Shown here piece after piece: positions 1-10,839 of a DNA stretch of 64,000 nucleotides. Position 1 is the stretch's first letter. Each line of letters opens with the position of its first letter. Where the stretch lies: positions 1,922,001 through 1,986,000 of the forward strand of contig JACZZP010000016.1 in the NCBI GenBank assembly GCA_015183035.1, read 5' to 3'. The position numbers and the translations under genes are program-made. Below the pieces are notes generated by a model that made no database searches, had not been told where the DNA came from, and was given only the letters and a program-made list of their open reading frames with translations. The DNA comes from Meloidogyne chitwoodi. Taxonomy: Eukaryota > Nematoda > Chromadorea > Rhabditida > Meloidogynidae.

Positions 1-126
1 AGTATAATTTTAAACCAGTTAATTTTAATTTAAAAAAATAATAAATCATCATAATTTAAAGGCCTAAAACTCCAAAAATGTCCCATAAAATTGCAAAACA
101 ATTAAAAAACAAAAACAAATTATTTT

Positions 127-1620
127 TTAATTATCAACCTGTCTAATAGTAATGTTTATTCGACAATTATTTGCATACTCCAAAATTTCCTTTTGTTTAA
201 CCATTTGAATATATTCTTCACCAAATGGTGCATTTCCATCAAGAATTCTTAAAATAAAAAATAATAATTATAATTAAACAAAAAACCTCGGAACAGCATG
301 ATAAACTAAACGTTGTTCTCCACTCATAATTAAAATATCTCCAGAACGAAGAAGTAAAGCATCCACTGGATCGTTAAGAGAAGTACCTCCAGTAAGATAA
401 ATTGCTGATTGGCCAAGAGATATGGAGACGAGTGGATGGGTCAAATCACGTTCAGATCTATTTAATATAGTTGAAATTAGTGGGGTATTTTTGAAAAATT
501 TTTAGTCTGATGAACAAAAAAAACAACTTTTAGAATGAAATACTTCTTGATAAAAGCTTTAAAAATTATTCTATTAATAAACCTGTCAACGTGAGGAGAA
601 AGATAAGACTTTTCTGGATAAAAATTCACAATCGCAGCATCAGGAAAGAAATCATCCAATCCTAGACCTAAAAAGATTAAAATAGTAAAAAATAACAAAT
701 TAAAAAACATACTACAAACAACTAAACGACTCAATTTAACCATTTCATTAGGCAAAGGTTGCCTAGCCAAATTAGAATATTCTTTAGTATTCCAATTATA
801 ATCATTTCCCATCGTTACCCATCGAAGCTTTTTTGAACAATTTTTGAAGACATCTGATCCTTTGTAAGGATCATTATTTTGAACAAATAAATTTGTAATA
901 TTTGGAGGTTCTGGATATTCCAATAAACAACGCTCTATCCAGCAAAGTTGTTCTGCAACAGTCAAAACACCTCCAATTATAAATAACCCAGGCCTATTAA
1001 AAATATAATTAAAAAGCCTTTAAAAATTAAATTTTAGCCTCCGAACGGATAAACCTTTTTCAAAATTTTTTTGTATCTTTTAATAAAGTAGAAAAATAAA
1101 ATTTTAAATGCGAAAATGAACAAATTTAAGCTCAAAAAACTTTCAAAAATTCCTCACTTTCGTCAGAAAATATTTTCTTTTGTCTAATCAAATTTTTTAT
1201 TAAATTCTCTACTCAAAGATACAAAAAAGTTAACCGTTTACAAGTTGTAGAGGCTTTAATTTATTTGTCTGGTATCCATAAATTCTTACCGATGCAAAAA
1301 AGTAGTGACAGTCCATTGCTTAATTGGTCTAAAATAGAATGTAAATAAGAATATAAAGAAATTTTTAAATAAACCTCAAACCAGAAATTCCATTGAAAAA
1401 CTTCTCAACAGCAATTAAACATTTGTCAGAAACCTTATTTAAATTAAGCCCTTGGCAGTATTTGTGAGGATCAAGAACAGCAGAAAGATCCAAAGAACGA
1501 TCACGTCTTTTGTAAAATTTAAATTGTTTTTTGAATTCAGAATCCTCATTGTCAGTAAAAGCACTTTCATACACTTAAAAATAAAATATTATAAATAATA
1601 AAATGATTGATTTATTTACT
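127..1620 (-). CDS. ALKBH1: ALKBH1-like 2-oxoglutarate/Fe(II) dioxygenase
   Basis: AlkB-family dioxygenase of the ALKBH1 type, which in animals demethylates tRNA and other nucleic acids. Exons on the minus strand: 1620 (one base), 1573-1375, 993-716, 667-583, 457-287, 247-127; the sum is 855 nt, 284 residues. The N-terminal FKFYKRR...DLSAVLDP matches the ALKBH1 start, followed by LRWVTMGNDYNW, the Fe-binding HVD (HxD) motif, GQSAIYLTGG, LLLRSGDILIMSG, the distal His in YHAVPR and the oxoglutarate-binding Arg in NITIRQV. All expected metal and cosubstrate ligands are present. The start codon is split: A at 1620 joins TG at 1573-1572, so 1621 to about 1757 is probably 5' UTR. The upstream gene on the same strand ends about 270 bp away. 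Confidence 0.88.
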
Positions 1621-1893
1621 TGTTTCAAATAAATGTAGAAAAATAATCAAACGTAGAGTAAAATTAGAAAATTCTTGATCTAATTTAATCACAAAACGTA
1701 TTAAGTAGAGAGCATCGCCAAGAAATAAACTTATGGGTACTACCTTGAAAAAGTACTATGCTTTTAAGATTCAGAATTTTTTAAAAGAAAAATCGGAAAC
1801 CAAATCTTAGGAAATTACACAAGTTTTAACAAAGACTAATAAACAACAATTTATATCAAAATAATATTAAATAATTTTTTGCTGAATATATTC

Positions 1894-2775
1894 CTAACGA
1901 ATATTCAAATTATTAAGCAATACTTGAACTCGCGTCTGTAAGAATTCTAGTGAAGCACCTCCATCATATTCAATCACATATGTAACATCTTGATCAGGAA
2001 CGTGAAACATCGAATCAAAAATGTGTCCAACATATCCGATCATTTGTGTAACATTCGTGAGGATCTAAAGTTTAAAAATTTTAAATTACATTAAATTTTT
2101 TTGTAATTTTAACTTGTTCTAAATCAATTTTTAATAAGCACTCTAAACCTGACTAAAAGAAAAATCAATAAAACTACACACCACTTGAGTATTTTCATTT
2201 GAGATGTTTGATGCTTCAAGTGTATCAAAATGATTATTCGCTGCTAAAAGCAAATTTTTAAAAAGTTGTGATCGTTTGGCAAGTTTGGAAGAAACCGATT
2301 GTAAGTCTTGAAAGGTTATCAATAATTTAAAAAAGTTGCTAAAATTTAATACCGGAATGAAAATTAATGATCTGCTCACGAACAGCAATTAATTGATCCG
2401 TCCCTTTATCAGCACATTGAAGTTTTAACGTTTCTAGGTGAGTTTTGGTGTTTCCCAAAAAAGTATAGAACTAAAAATTTTAAAATTATAAATTTGTGGT
2501 AATAGAAACTTTCGTATGAAAGAATTAGTGCCTCGTTATTTTTAAAATTTTTAACTCACAGGACGAACAATTTTCCCAAACCTAACAATCCAATGACGTT
2601 GATTTTTCAATACAAAAAGATCAAAAATTATTGAAACTCTGAGCTTAACAAATTTAAAATCAAATGACAGAAAATTAACAAGTTCAGCTAGCAATTCTAG
2701 AGGAAGTAAATTTTTCTTTTTCAGCTTTGTGGATTGAATTGAGTGGATCCGTGGAGCAAAAAGGAAAAAGCACAT
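1894..2775 (-). CDS. hypothetical protein, 4 exons, not recognised
   Basis: I do not recognise this protein. Four exons (2775-2560, 2470-2353, 2306-2182, 2064-1894) splice with good GT/AG sites, including GTGAGT at the first donor, and sum to 630 nt or 209 residues. An in-frame stop lies six codons upstream of the ATG. The N-terminal part is hydrophobic and basic; the middle (LETLKLQCADKGTDQLIAVR and on to DLQSVSSKLAKRSQL) looks helical and possibly coiled coil; the C-terminus includes VPDQDVTYVIEYDGG and ends VLLNNLNIR. There is no obvious signal peptide or catalytic motif. It lies just upstream of ALKBH1 on the same strand and could be its operon partner. The consistent splicing frame argues that it is a real gene. 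Confidence 0.6.
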
Positions 2776-3229
2776 CCAGACTTCAATTGTTCAAAAATTG
2801 TTCAGCATAGTCAAAAATTGTAGCCAAAAAGCTACATTAGTAGAATTTTTCGAATAAAACCAATCATTACGCACTACATTTTAACGCTTTTAGTTCTTTT
2901 CTAGAGCCATTTTGTAGCAGAAATTATTAAATTACACAAAAGACACCGTTTCCAACTAAAACTTAAAGGTCACTCTTTAAGTTAAATTAGAAGCTAAAAT
3001 TAAGTACTTAATAAAAATTTTAGAGGTTTAAGCTCCGAGTTCAATAATTTTTCTTTAATCAAAAACTATAACTATTAAAGGCACTAATTCTAGAAAAACA
3101 AATAAAGAATACTGCTTTTGTCTTTGTTGTCATCACGATAAATTAAAAATTTTGTATTTATGTAAGTCTAAAATTAAAAATTAATTAAATTAATCAAAAA
3201 AATTTAAGAGATAGAATTAGCAGGGAAAA

Positions 3230-4520
3230 ACAGAGGTTTGTTAACTTGCAGAATCTGGATAAATAAAAAATTTATTGAAAATAATTTAAGTCTCAAATCA
3301 CGAATCTGAAATATTATCCAATCTTAGTCTGTCATAAGTAACAAGGTTAAAGTAGAAAATAAAAAATTTGAAATATACAATTGAATATAACTTAAAGAGT
3401 GAGAGCTAGAGAGAGCCAAAATGATGATCGAGAATTAAGCTATGACGAAGTTAGGCCTTGGAGTAAAAATCAAGTCCAAGAAGGAATCATTTATTTAAAA
3501 AACTTAGGAAATCTCCTCACATCATAAATAGAAAATCTACATGAGAAATTGTATATGTTGATTCAGGACAGACATTCTCGAGCTTTTTAGACATGAATTT
3601 TTTTTAATTAGATAGGCAGCATTAATGAACTCAGGATCAGATTCGCAATCAACACCTATTTTTAAGGAAATATTTTGTAGGCAAAATTTATGTGGTTGTC
3701 TTTAACTTTTAAGCAAATTTCAGCGATTTGTTTTGCAAGATTAAGATAAAAACAAAAGTAGCTACTTAAAGATTTAAAAAATCATAAACTAACAATCTAA
3801 AGGCGAACATAATCTACAAAATTCACCCTCACCACAAATCAAATATAGAAAAATTATCGTAAATAAACCTGAAAACTCTGAACATATAAAAGACAGACGT
3901 TGATATGAAAAGATGACAACCGATGAAACATCGCCAAAACATTCACAAGGCCAGAGTGTGAGATTAAGCAGCTTCCGAAATCTAGCTTCACATATGTTTA
4001 GCCTTAATCCACAGCTTATGGCGGAGAGTCGATTAGATGCCTTCCTTCATCGTGATAAGTTTCGCTGAATTTTGCCAATAAAAGTACTGGGAAATACTCA
4101 CAACATACAAAAACAGAAGTTTGAAGTTTTAAAACCAGATTCCCAAGAATTAACAAACCTTTGTTTATGTGATGGATTAAATAAAATCATCAAAAAAGCA
4201 ATGGAAAAAGAAATTATAAGCGCGAGGCAATTAGCCAAATTAATTGGTTATTTATAATTAGAAAAAATATATTAATTTGCATAAACATTTTGTAAATAAA
4301 ACGATTAATAATGTAAAAATTAAAAAGAAATGGAATGGATCATTTTCAAAATCATGAAGAGGTTAAAGGTAATAAATATTTGTGTTGGTCGAAAAAACAA
4401 CTAGAAAATGACCAGAAAAAAGCGAGAGAATTTTTTAAAAATTCAAAAGTGTATGAGAAGAGAAAAAAAGGTTTTGGTGGATATAAAGTCATTTTTCAAA
4501 CGTTTCGCTAATTTTTGTAA
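3230..4520 (+). mobile_element. decayed DIRS/PAT-like retroelement remnant
   Basis: This stretch holds short frames that read like a broken reverse transcriptase/RNase H. Positions 4072-4257 encode KVLGNTHNIQKQKFEV ... IISARQLAKLIGYL, resembling the end of the RT domain and the start of RNase H in DIRS-type elements (PAT in nematodes). A shifted frame after 4270 gives HKHFVNKTINN...KKKWNGSF and then KYLCWSKKQLEND, again like that RNase H. Upstream frames at about 3415-3530 and 3908-4065 (51 codons starting MTTDETSPKHSQGQ) are separate and interrupted by stops. No long terminal repeats or split repeats were seen. The element is dead; the family assignment is tentative. Confidence 0.4.
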
Positions 4521-4602
4521 AAATTCAAAAATCGTCACCGTTTGAGTCCTTACATTTATTATCCTTAAAAACATTTTTTACTAGATATTTTTCTACATTA
4601 AA

Positions 4603-5892
4603 ATGGATTGCTTCGATATTTTATCAGGAGTTATTGCACAAAAAAGGAAGCAAATTGACCACATTGCGATTGAAAATTCGGTATTAATTTTATTATAAAT
4701 TTTAAAAAAATAATTGACAATTTTAGAGAGGTTCTAAAATGATAAAACATGCAGATTTATTCAAAAAAGAAAAGGAAGCTTATTTAGAAAAACAAAAACA
4801 ATTGGGAAATGAACAAAAACTTGCATTGACTAGCAAAAGTATTGATCAACTTAATGATGATAAAATGACTTCAAATGCTGTTGATACAATCCCTCGAAGT
4901 GAAGTTATAAAAAAGTTGAGAATAAGAGGTTTACCTATTCGTTTATTTGCTGAAAGTGATGAAGAAGCTTTAAGAAGGTTAAGAATTGAACTTGAAAAGC
5001 CTGAATTTAATGTTGGATTAAAAAATGATTTTCAAGCAGCTTTGCTTCAAGTTGAAAATGAAGAAGTTATGGAAAAGATTGCTAAAGGATCAAATGATAC
5101 AAATGAAGTGGACAAATTGAATATTGTAATTGAGGAGAGTGAAGAGGATGCTACTTGGGAACAAATTCAGGTTTTTTTTTATTTAATTTACAAAATATTT
5201 TTCATTTAAATTTATTTTTTAAGAAAGGAGCATCTTCACTTGGCAGTGGTGAACACAATAAAGATTGTGATTTGATTTTTGCATTTATTTCATATATTCT
5301 AAAAAGATGGGCTAAAGAGCTTAATGACAGACCAGAAGTTATTAAAAGAAGTCCTGCTGGAAAAGTACAGGCTGGAATGCAAAAACAAACTGTTGAACAT
5401 ATGAATCCGCTTTTGCGTTCATTGGAAAAGCATTCAGTGAATTTTGATATTCGAGCACATTTAACGACCATTACAAGGTTTTAATTTTCTTAATTAAAAT
5501 TAAAAGTATTTTTTGATTTTATTTAACATTTTTTCCCTCTTAAAAAATCAAACTTGTCCAAAATCATTTTTCAGATTTTGCGTTCTTGACAGAGATTACG
5601 TCCAAGCAAACAATGCTTATATGGAAATGGCTATTGGTAATTCTCCTTGGCCAGTCGGAGTTACCCGTTCAGGAATTCACCAACGCCCAGGATCTTCAAA
5701 AGCTTATGCTTCTAATGTCGCACATGTAATGAATGATGAAACACAACGAAAGTATTAATTTTTTTTAATAATTAAAACTAAAAGAGTTATTTTAGATACA
5801 TTCATGGACTTAAACGAGTGCTGACAAAATGTCAAGACTTTTTTCTAGCTGATCCCAGTAAATGTGTTGGTTATGTAAAGAAAATTGAATGA
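4603..5892 (+). CDS. PRPF18: pre-mRNA-splicing factor 18
   Basis: Step-two splicing factor Prp18, which acts with the U5 snRNP during 3' splice-site ligation in the nucleus. Exons 4603-4680, 4727-5170, 5224-5477, 5575-5751 and 5796-5892 sum to 1050 nt, 349 residues, close to human PRPF18 (about 342). Landmarks: [20 protein letters not shown] (PRP4-like/SFM region), [31 protein letters not shown], and the conserved region [20 protein letters not shown] then [10 protein letters not shown]. It ends [14 protein letters not shown]...DPSKCVGY. The start lies in a short 26-codon first exon beginning [14 protein letters not shown]3 follows 134 bp downstream on the same strand. Confidence 0.93.
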
Positions 5893-6025
5893 TTAAAATT
5901 AATTTAAAAAATAAATAAATATTATTTTTATTTTTTATATCGTTATATTCGAATTATTTACTTTTTATTTAATATTTTGAAATTTATTTTAGTCAAAATA
6001 TATTAAAATTTTCTCAAAAAAAAGG

Positions 6026-8350
6026 ATGGGCGAAGACACATGGACTGTTGAACGTTTTCAATTAGAATTATTAAATGCTGAAAAGTCTGGTAAATTTACT
6101 TGTGATGATTTGGAACCTTTATGGGACAAGGCAAAGTCTGCTATTTCCAATGAAGAAGAGGCTGTTTCTCTTTACACAACTTTTATTTATTTGACTTTTA
6201 GACTTTTAAAGAAACAAGGTTTTTTTTTAATTATTTATTTTTAATTAATTTTGTTTCCAAAAAAATTTTTTTCAATTTTGGGGTGATTTATGTGTCGATT
6301 TATGACGTTCAGTTTATTAGAAAAAATTTAAAAATAATTATTTTACTTTTTAACCTTTTTAGGATCTACCGATTTCACAAAAGTAGAAGAATTATTTGAA
6401 GAAGCAAGTTGTTTTATGGCAGAATGTTTTGAACAATATTCTGATTCGAGTATTCAATTAGAGAAGAATTATGCTTATTTTTTATATACAAAAATGGGAA
6501 AGGCTGAAAAGGTTTTTTTAAATTTATTTTTGGAATTTTTATCTAATGGCTGGGGTGTTTTTGACAATTTGTTATGTCCTTATACTCGAATAAAGTATAT
6601 TAGATTAAAAATGATCAATTAGAAGGTTTCTCGGTGGTGTAGTCGGTTGTGCTCTAGTTTTGGGTTTTTTTGATTATAGTTCAATTTTGTTAATCATCCA
6701 TAGGTTTTCCACAGATGAGCGTAATAAAATTGAAAAAAATAAAATTCAAAAGGTCTAAACTTTTATTTTTAATTAATAAAACAACCCTTTTTAAACACAA
6801 TTTCATTTAAATTATTATTCTAATTTTCAGGGCAGAGAAATTTGGGCTCGTTTACTAGAAGGAGAAACAGGACCTTTTGCATGGCTTGAAGCTATTTCTT
6901 TAGAACGAAGTTATGGAGATGGTGAAAATGCTCGCAGACTTTTTTACAAAGCTTTGGATAATGTTAATTTTCGTCCTCATATAATTTACACAGCATTTAT
7001 ACAATTTGAACGTGAAGAAGGTGATCGATCTGATTTGGATAATGCACTAGAAAAGGTTAATTTATTTGCTTCAAAAAATAATATATACGAAAATAAACAA
7101 CAACAACAACAAAAAAAGAGAAAACAACAATTTAATTTTGATGGAAAAGGAGAGGATAATACTAAAAAGGCTGCAGCTAAAAAACTTAAAGTAGATGATA
7201 AAAATGGTAGAAATATTTTACAGGAGAAAAGAAGGTTTTTTTAATTGAATTAATTTTTTTTGAAAAATATTATAAGACCTCTAAAATTAAAGAAATTATT
7301 TTTAAAAAATAATAATTTTTTTTCTAAAGTTTGTCACAAAAACAATCAAAAAGAAAACAACAAAAAAATGAAGAAAATGAAATAAAAATGGAAATTGATA
7401 CAAATTTAGAAGAAGAAGAAAAAGAAGAAGAAAATTTAATAAAATTTAAAACATTAAATGTTCCTATTGGACCAATAATTCCAGGAATTAATGATATTAA
7501 AATAATTGAAGAAGAAGAAGAAAAAGAAGAAAATAATAATAAAAAAGAAGAAGAACAACAATCATCACCATCTTTCCCTTATTCAACAGGATTAGAAAAA
7601 AATAAATTGTTTGTTAAACATTTACATTTTGGTTGTAAAGGATATGAATTATTGGTATTATTTTTTTGAAAGTTTTTTTTAATTAAAATTTGTAAAATTT
7701 AAAGTGTGTTGTTAGAGTCCGCAAAATTTTAATATAATTTTATTAATTATTTTGAGGTTTAAAAATTGTCTTTGTCTGTGAACATCATCTTTCAGGAGAA
7801 GAAACACTCTTGCAAAATATAATTTTTTTTTAAATTTTGCGGATAAGATATTTGCAGAAAAAATTAATTAATTTATTTATTTTTTTCAGAAATTTTTTTC
7901 AAAATTTGGAAAAGTGTTGGATGTACGGATAATTACAAATTGGAATGGACGTTCTAAAGGTTGTGCTTATGTTGATTTTGAAAAAGATTCAGAGGCATCT
8001 GCAGCTGTTTTGGGTTCTAATGGTGCTCAAATTAGAGGTTTTCTTTAATTTTATTTTTAATTTTTAAAAAATATAAATTTTAAGGAAAAGAAATTCAAGT
8101 TTTTTTGAGTAATCCTTCGGTAAAGGAAAGGCAAAAACCAATGGAAAAGAAGAACTTTTCTTTACCTTCAACTTCTTCTTCTGAAAATAAACAACAAATT
8201 TCTTCTTCTTCTACTAAAAAAGAAGAGAAAAATTCTTTTAAAAATTCTTCTTCTTTAAATTTTATTCCTAGAGCAGCAACACAAAGAATTGGAAAAGCAA
8301 GTCGTTTAGATTTACCTAAAAATAATATTTCTAAAAATGATGAAAAATAA
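6026..8350 (+). CDS. SART3: SART3/Prp24-like U4/U6 recycling factor (short form)
   Basis: HAT-repeat plus RRM protein of the SART3 family, which promotes U4/U6 snRNP reassembly in the nucleus. Exons 6026-6218, 6363-6511, 6831-7234, 7330-7654, 7890-8037 and 8085-8350 sum to 1485 nt, 494 residues. HAT repeats are visible (GKAEKGREIWARLLEGE, GENARRLFYKALDNV), then a Lys/Gln-rich basic linker with nuclear-localisation-like KKRK, an acidic stretch, and one RRM: RNP2 NKLFVKHLHF, RNP1 SKGCAYVDF. The tail (FIPRAATQRIGK) is where SART3 binds LSm proteins. Family members are usually 800-960 residues with about 12 HAT repeats and two RRMs, so the N-terminal HAT half and one RRM are missing here. A TTTTAG acceptor 34 bp before the ATG could be a trans-splice site. 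Confidence 0.8.
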
Positions 8351-8661
8351 ATATTTTGATTGATCTTATTTTTATTTTGATACACAGGTTTATTTTTTAT
8401 TTTAATATATTAGGGGAATATAATAATAGTATTTAAATATTTAAAATTATTGAACCTTTGGAAAATGACGAATAGATAGCTTTTCTACATTTTAGACAGA
8501 CGCCCTATTTATTCGCAAAAAAAATTTGTTTTTTTAATTTAAATCACAAAAAAATACAAATTAATCTCTTTTATGGTGTTTTTATTATTTAAAAAAATTT
8601 TATAGATCACGAAAATTTTTTTTATTCAAATCACTATCTTTTCTTTAATGTTCTCTTTCTC
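8351..8661. other. intergenic spacer, nothing recognised
   Basis: A+T-rich spacer between the convergent SART3-like gene and the first small-peptide gene. It should contain both 3' UTRs. No repeat or RNA gene was seen. Confidence 0.5.
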
Positions 8662-8922
8662 TTACATTTTTCGATGAGGGTTGTATTTACATTGATCAAC
8701 TATACATTTGTAGTATTTTTCATGTTTAAATTTACTTTTGCATTCTTTTTCACATTCTGTTGCATTTTTTGGATCTCTTTTAAATCGAAAATAACTGAAA
8801 AAAATATTCTTTAAAGGGTTTTTTTTATAAATTTTTAAAATTTATTAAATTAACTCTATATTTGCTCCATTGATTCCTAACAAAAATAAAATTAAGAAGA
8901 ATAAAAATAATAAAAATTTCAT
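8662..8922 (-). CDS. small secreted four-cysteine peptide A
   Basis: Two exons (8922-8855, 8794-8662) encode 66 residues. A signal peptide (MKFLLFLFFLILFLLG) is followed by a dibasic KR site (RFKRDP) and then a cysteine core with spacing C-x3-C-x12-C-x4-C: CEKEC, a basic spacer, then CIVDQC. The intron is phase 2 and separates secretion signal from cysteine domain, as in the two paralogs downstream. CxxxC...CxxxxC pairs are compatible with a disulfide-linked helical hairpin. No named family was recognised; a secreted signalling, antimicrobial or effector peptide are all possible. Too short to appear in most gene calls. Confidence 0.72.
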
Positions 8923-9031
8923 TTTTTAGAAATATTTAAAATTGAAGAAAAACGTATTAATTTAAATTTTAATATATTTCTTTTAAAAAGAATAAATGAA
9001 ATGAAAATTCATTAAAAAATAAAAAAATTAT

Positions 9032-9261
9032 TTAATGATATCCACATTCTTTTTTAGCACATTCAATATAAGCAAAACTTTGAAAACGTTGATGACAAGA
9101 TTTTTCACAAGGTCCTTGATTTGCTGGGTCAGCAAAACTTTAAAGATAAGGAATTAGTAAATATCCTTCTTAATAAGAAATGATTACCCTAAACTGAAAA
9201 AAATTGAACAAATTGTAGCTATTAAAATAATTAAAAAATTTAATAATAATTTGACGCCCAT
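9032..9261 (-). CDS. small secreted four-cysteine peptide B
   Basis: Exons 9261-9188 and 9137-9032 encode 59 residues. The signal peptide begins MGVKLLLNFLIILIATI; the core is CEKSC, then about 13 residues, then CAKKEC, ending GYH. It shares the CEKxC signature, the phase-2 intron and the C-terminal CGY ending with its neighbours, but lacks the dibasic KR site that peptides A and C carry between signal and core. This suggests a different processing route or direct maturation by signal peptidase. Confidence 0.72.
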
Positions 9262-9444
9262 TATTTATTTTATGGTTTAATTAAAATAATAAAATTTTGT
9301 GTGCTTAAAAATAGGCCCGAAAATTTAATAAACTTGTTTTTAATGTTATTGTTTTTAGTATTTTATTAAATTTAAAAAAAACAAACTTTAAATTTATTTT
9401 TAAAAAATTAGGGTTAAAAATGACAGATTATTTAAAAGAATTAA

Positions 9445-9501
9445 CTGTCCCAAAAGATCACTTCTTCAAATAATTTAAATTGAGTGGTGATCTTTTGGAC
9501 A
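9445..9501. repeat. inverted repeat with GATC core
   Basis: Arms GTCCCAAAAGATCAC and GTGATCTTTTGGAC face each other across about 27 A+T-rich bases, between peptide genes B and C. The same CCAAAAGATCA word recurs at several other noncoding sites in the window. Confidence 0.6.
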
Positions 9502-9521
9502 AAACTATTTTTAAAAGAAAA

Positions 9522-9766
9522 TTAAGGGTATCCGCAGACTTGTTTCATACATTTTGTAAATTCTTTTCCTTTATACTTCTGAGCACATTTCTTTTCACAA
9601 GAACCAGGGCCAAGCAATACAAAATCACGTTTTGAACGATTTATTGGTTCAAAACTGAAAAATTTTAATTTTTTTTTATTAAATTAAAAAAAAATTACTT
9701 TGAAGATGAAAATAAAAGTAAAAAACAATTTATTAAGACAATTAAAAATAATAATAATATTTTCAT
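9522..9766 (-). CDS. small secreted four-cysteine peptide C
   Basis: Exons 9766-9699 and 9654-9522 encode 66 residues. The signal peptide starts MKILLLFLIVLINCFLLLF. A dibasic site (NRSKRDF) precedes the core CEKKC, a 12-residue Lys-rich spacer, then CMKQVC and the end GYP. Same phase-2 intron as A and B. All three lie head to tail within 1.1 kb on one strand, so tandem duplication is the simple explanation. Function unknown. Confidence 0.72.
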
Positions 9767-10016
9767 TTTTAAGTGATTAAATTAGTAATTATTTTTTAGA
9801 AGGATTATAAGAGAATTTAAATAGTAAATATTTTAAAGGTTATAAAAAATAACAGGTTTTTAAAATAATTTAATTTAAAAATATTTTAAGTTGATGGGCG
9901 ATGTTTGTGAAATTAAGAAAATATTAAAACCAACACATTTGAAAAATATAGAAAGATTAAAAAAAATAAATTTTAAACAAATTTGTTTGTTTCTGAACAA
10001 AATTATTATGTTAAGT

Positions 10017-10839
10017 TCATTCCATTGTTATATAATATTCACTAAATTTCTTCATAAAATCAATCACATTAGGTCCAGAAAAACCATTTTCATCTACATT
10101 AATTTCACATTTGTTCCAAGCACTAATTTTCCATTCATCTTTAATGTGTTTACTGGCCATCATCTTTCTTCCAAATTTTTCAGCTCTTTTCTTTCTATCT
10201 TTAATTGACAAATTCCTTGTTGATGGCATAATTTCCATTTGTTTAATTTGTGAATAGGCCCAACATTGTAAAACTTTAGTTTTAGTGTCATTTTTCCAAG
10301 TTGTCAAAATTAAGGTTGGAGTTACAGGACTTCCAAAAGGAAGCATATAACTTGTGCCATTTACTACCCAGTCAACAGTTGAAACAATAAAACCTGGTTC
10401 TGGTCTTGTACAAAAAATAATCATTGCCATAGGAGCAAATGCCTGCATAATTCTATTTAGAGTAATATCAGTAGCTTTGGTTGCTTTTTCTTTTATGTTA
10501 TAACAATTTATCAATTTAGTCATTGAAGCAGCTCCAGCAGGCTTCATACTTCCCATTACTTTGTTTAAATTAAAACCGCGGACATAAATAAAAGTTATAA
10601 TGGCAGTCAAATCAGTAGTTTTTGATCCAAGAACATTATCTGTTTTTGCCATAATAGCGCTGATTGTGTTTTGTGGGTCAAAACCTACGAAAGCAAATTT
10701 AAAAAATACATATATTAACCGCACCAGTTGAGTTATCATCAGAAATTTGAAGTTCATTCATTAATTTGTCAACTGTATTTATTAGTGCTGTCGAGAGAGT
10801 ATTATTAGATTGGTTAGATGCAGCAGAAGTTCCGGCCAT
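10017..10839 (-). CDS. endogenous viral element, phenuivirus-like nucleocapsid
   Basis: Reads as a nucleocapsid of a negative-strand RNA virus of the phlebovirus/tenuivirus type. Seen: AFVGFDPQNTISAIMA, then TAIITFIYVRGFN, ITLNRIMQAFAPMA, and a basic C-terminal half ending at a TGA at 10017. Total extent of about 260-270 codons compares with roughly 245 in the family. There is one break: the frame that opens at the ATG (10839) runs out near 10695, and the long frame continues offset by one. Either this is a one-base frameshift, or the host removes a 40-nt stretch bounded by GT (10724) and AG (10685), which would keep phase. Over 220 codons after the break are free of stops. No viral neighbours (polymerase, glycoprotein) were seen. 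Related viruses are reported from plant-parasitic nematodes. Confidence 0.72.

Noticed and set aside
1621..1757. Open frame FLGDALYLIRFVIKLDQEFSNF as N-terminal ALKBH1 coding sequence
   Set aside because: No in-frame ATG, an upstream stop, and splicing creates an ATG right after it, so it is more likely 5' UTR.
6630..6720. CTCGGTGGTGTAGTCGGTTG as an eighth tRNA-like sequence, and ACAG/ATGAGC...AAAAG as an extra SART3 exon
   Set aside because: Only a box-A-like half is present with no box B; the putative 38-nt exon breaks the frame, whereas direct joining of flanking exons gives a clean HAT repeat.
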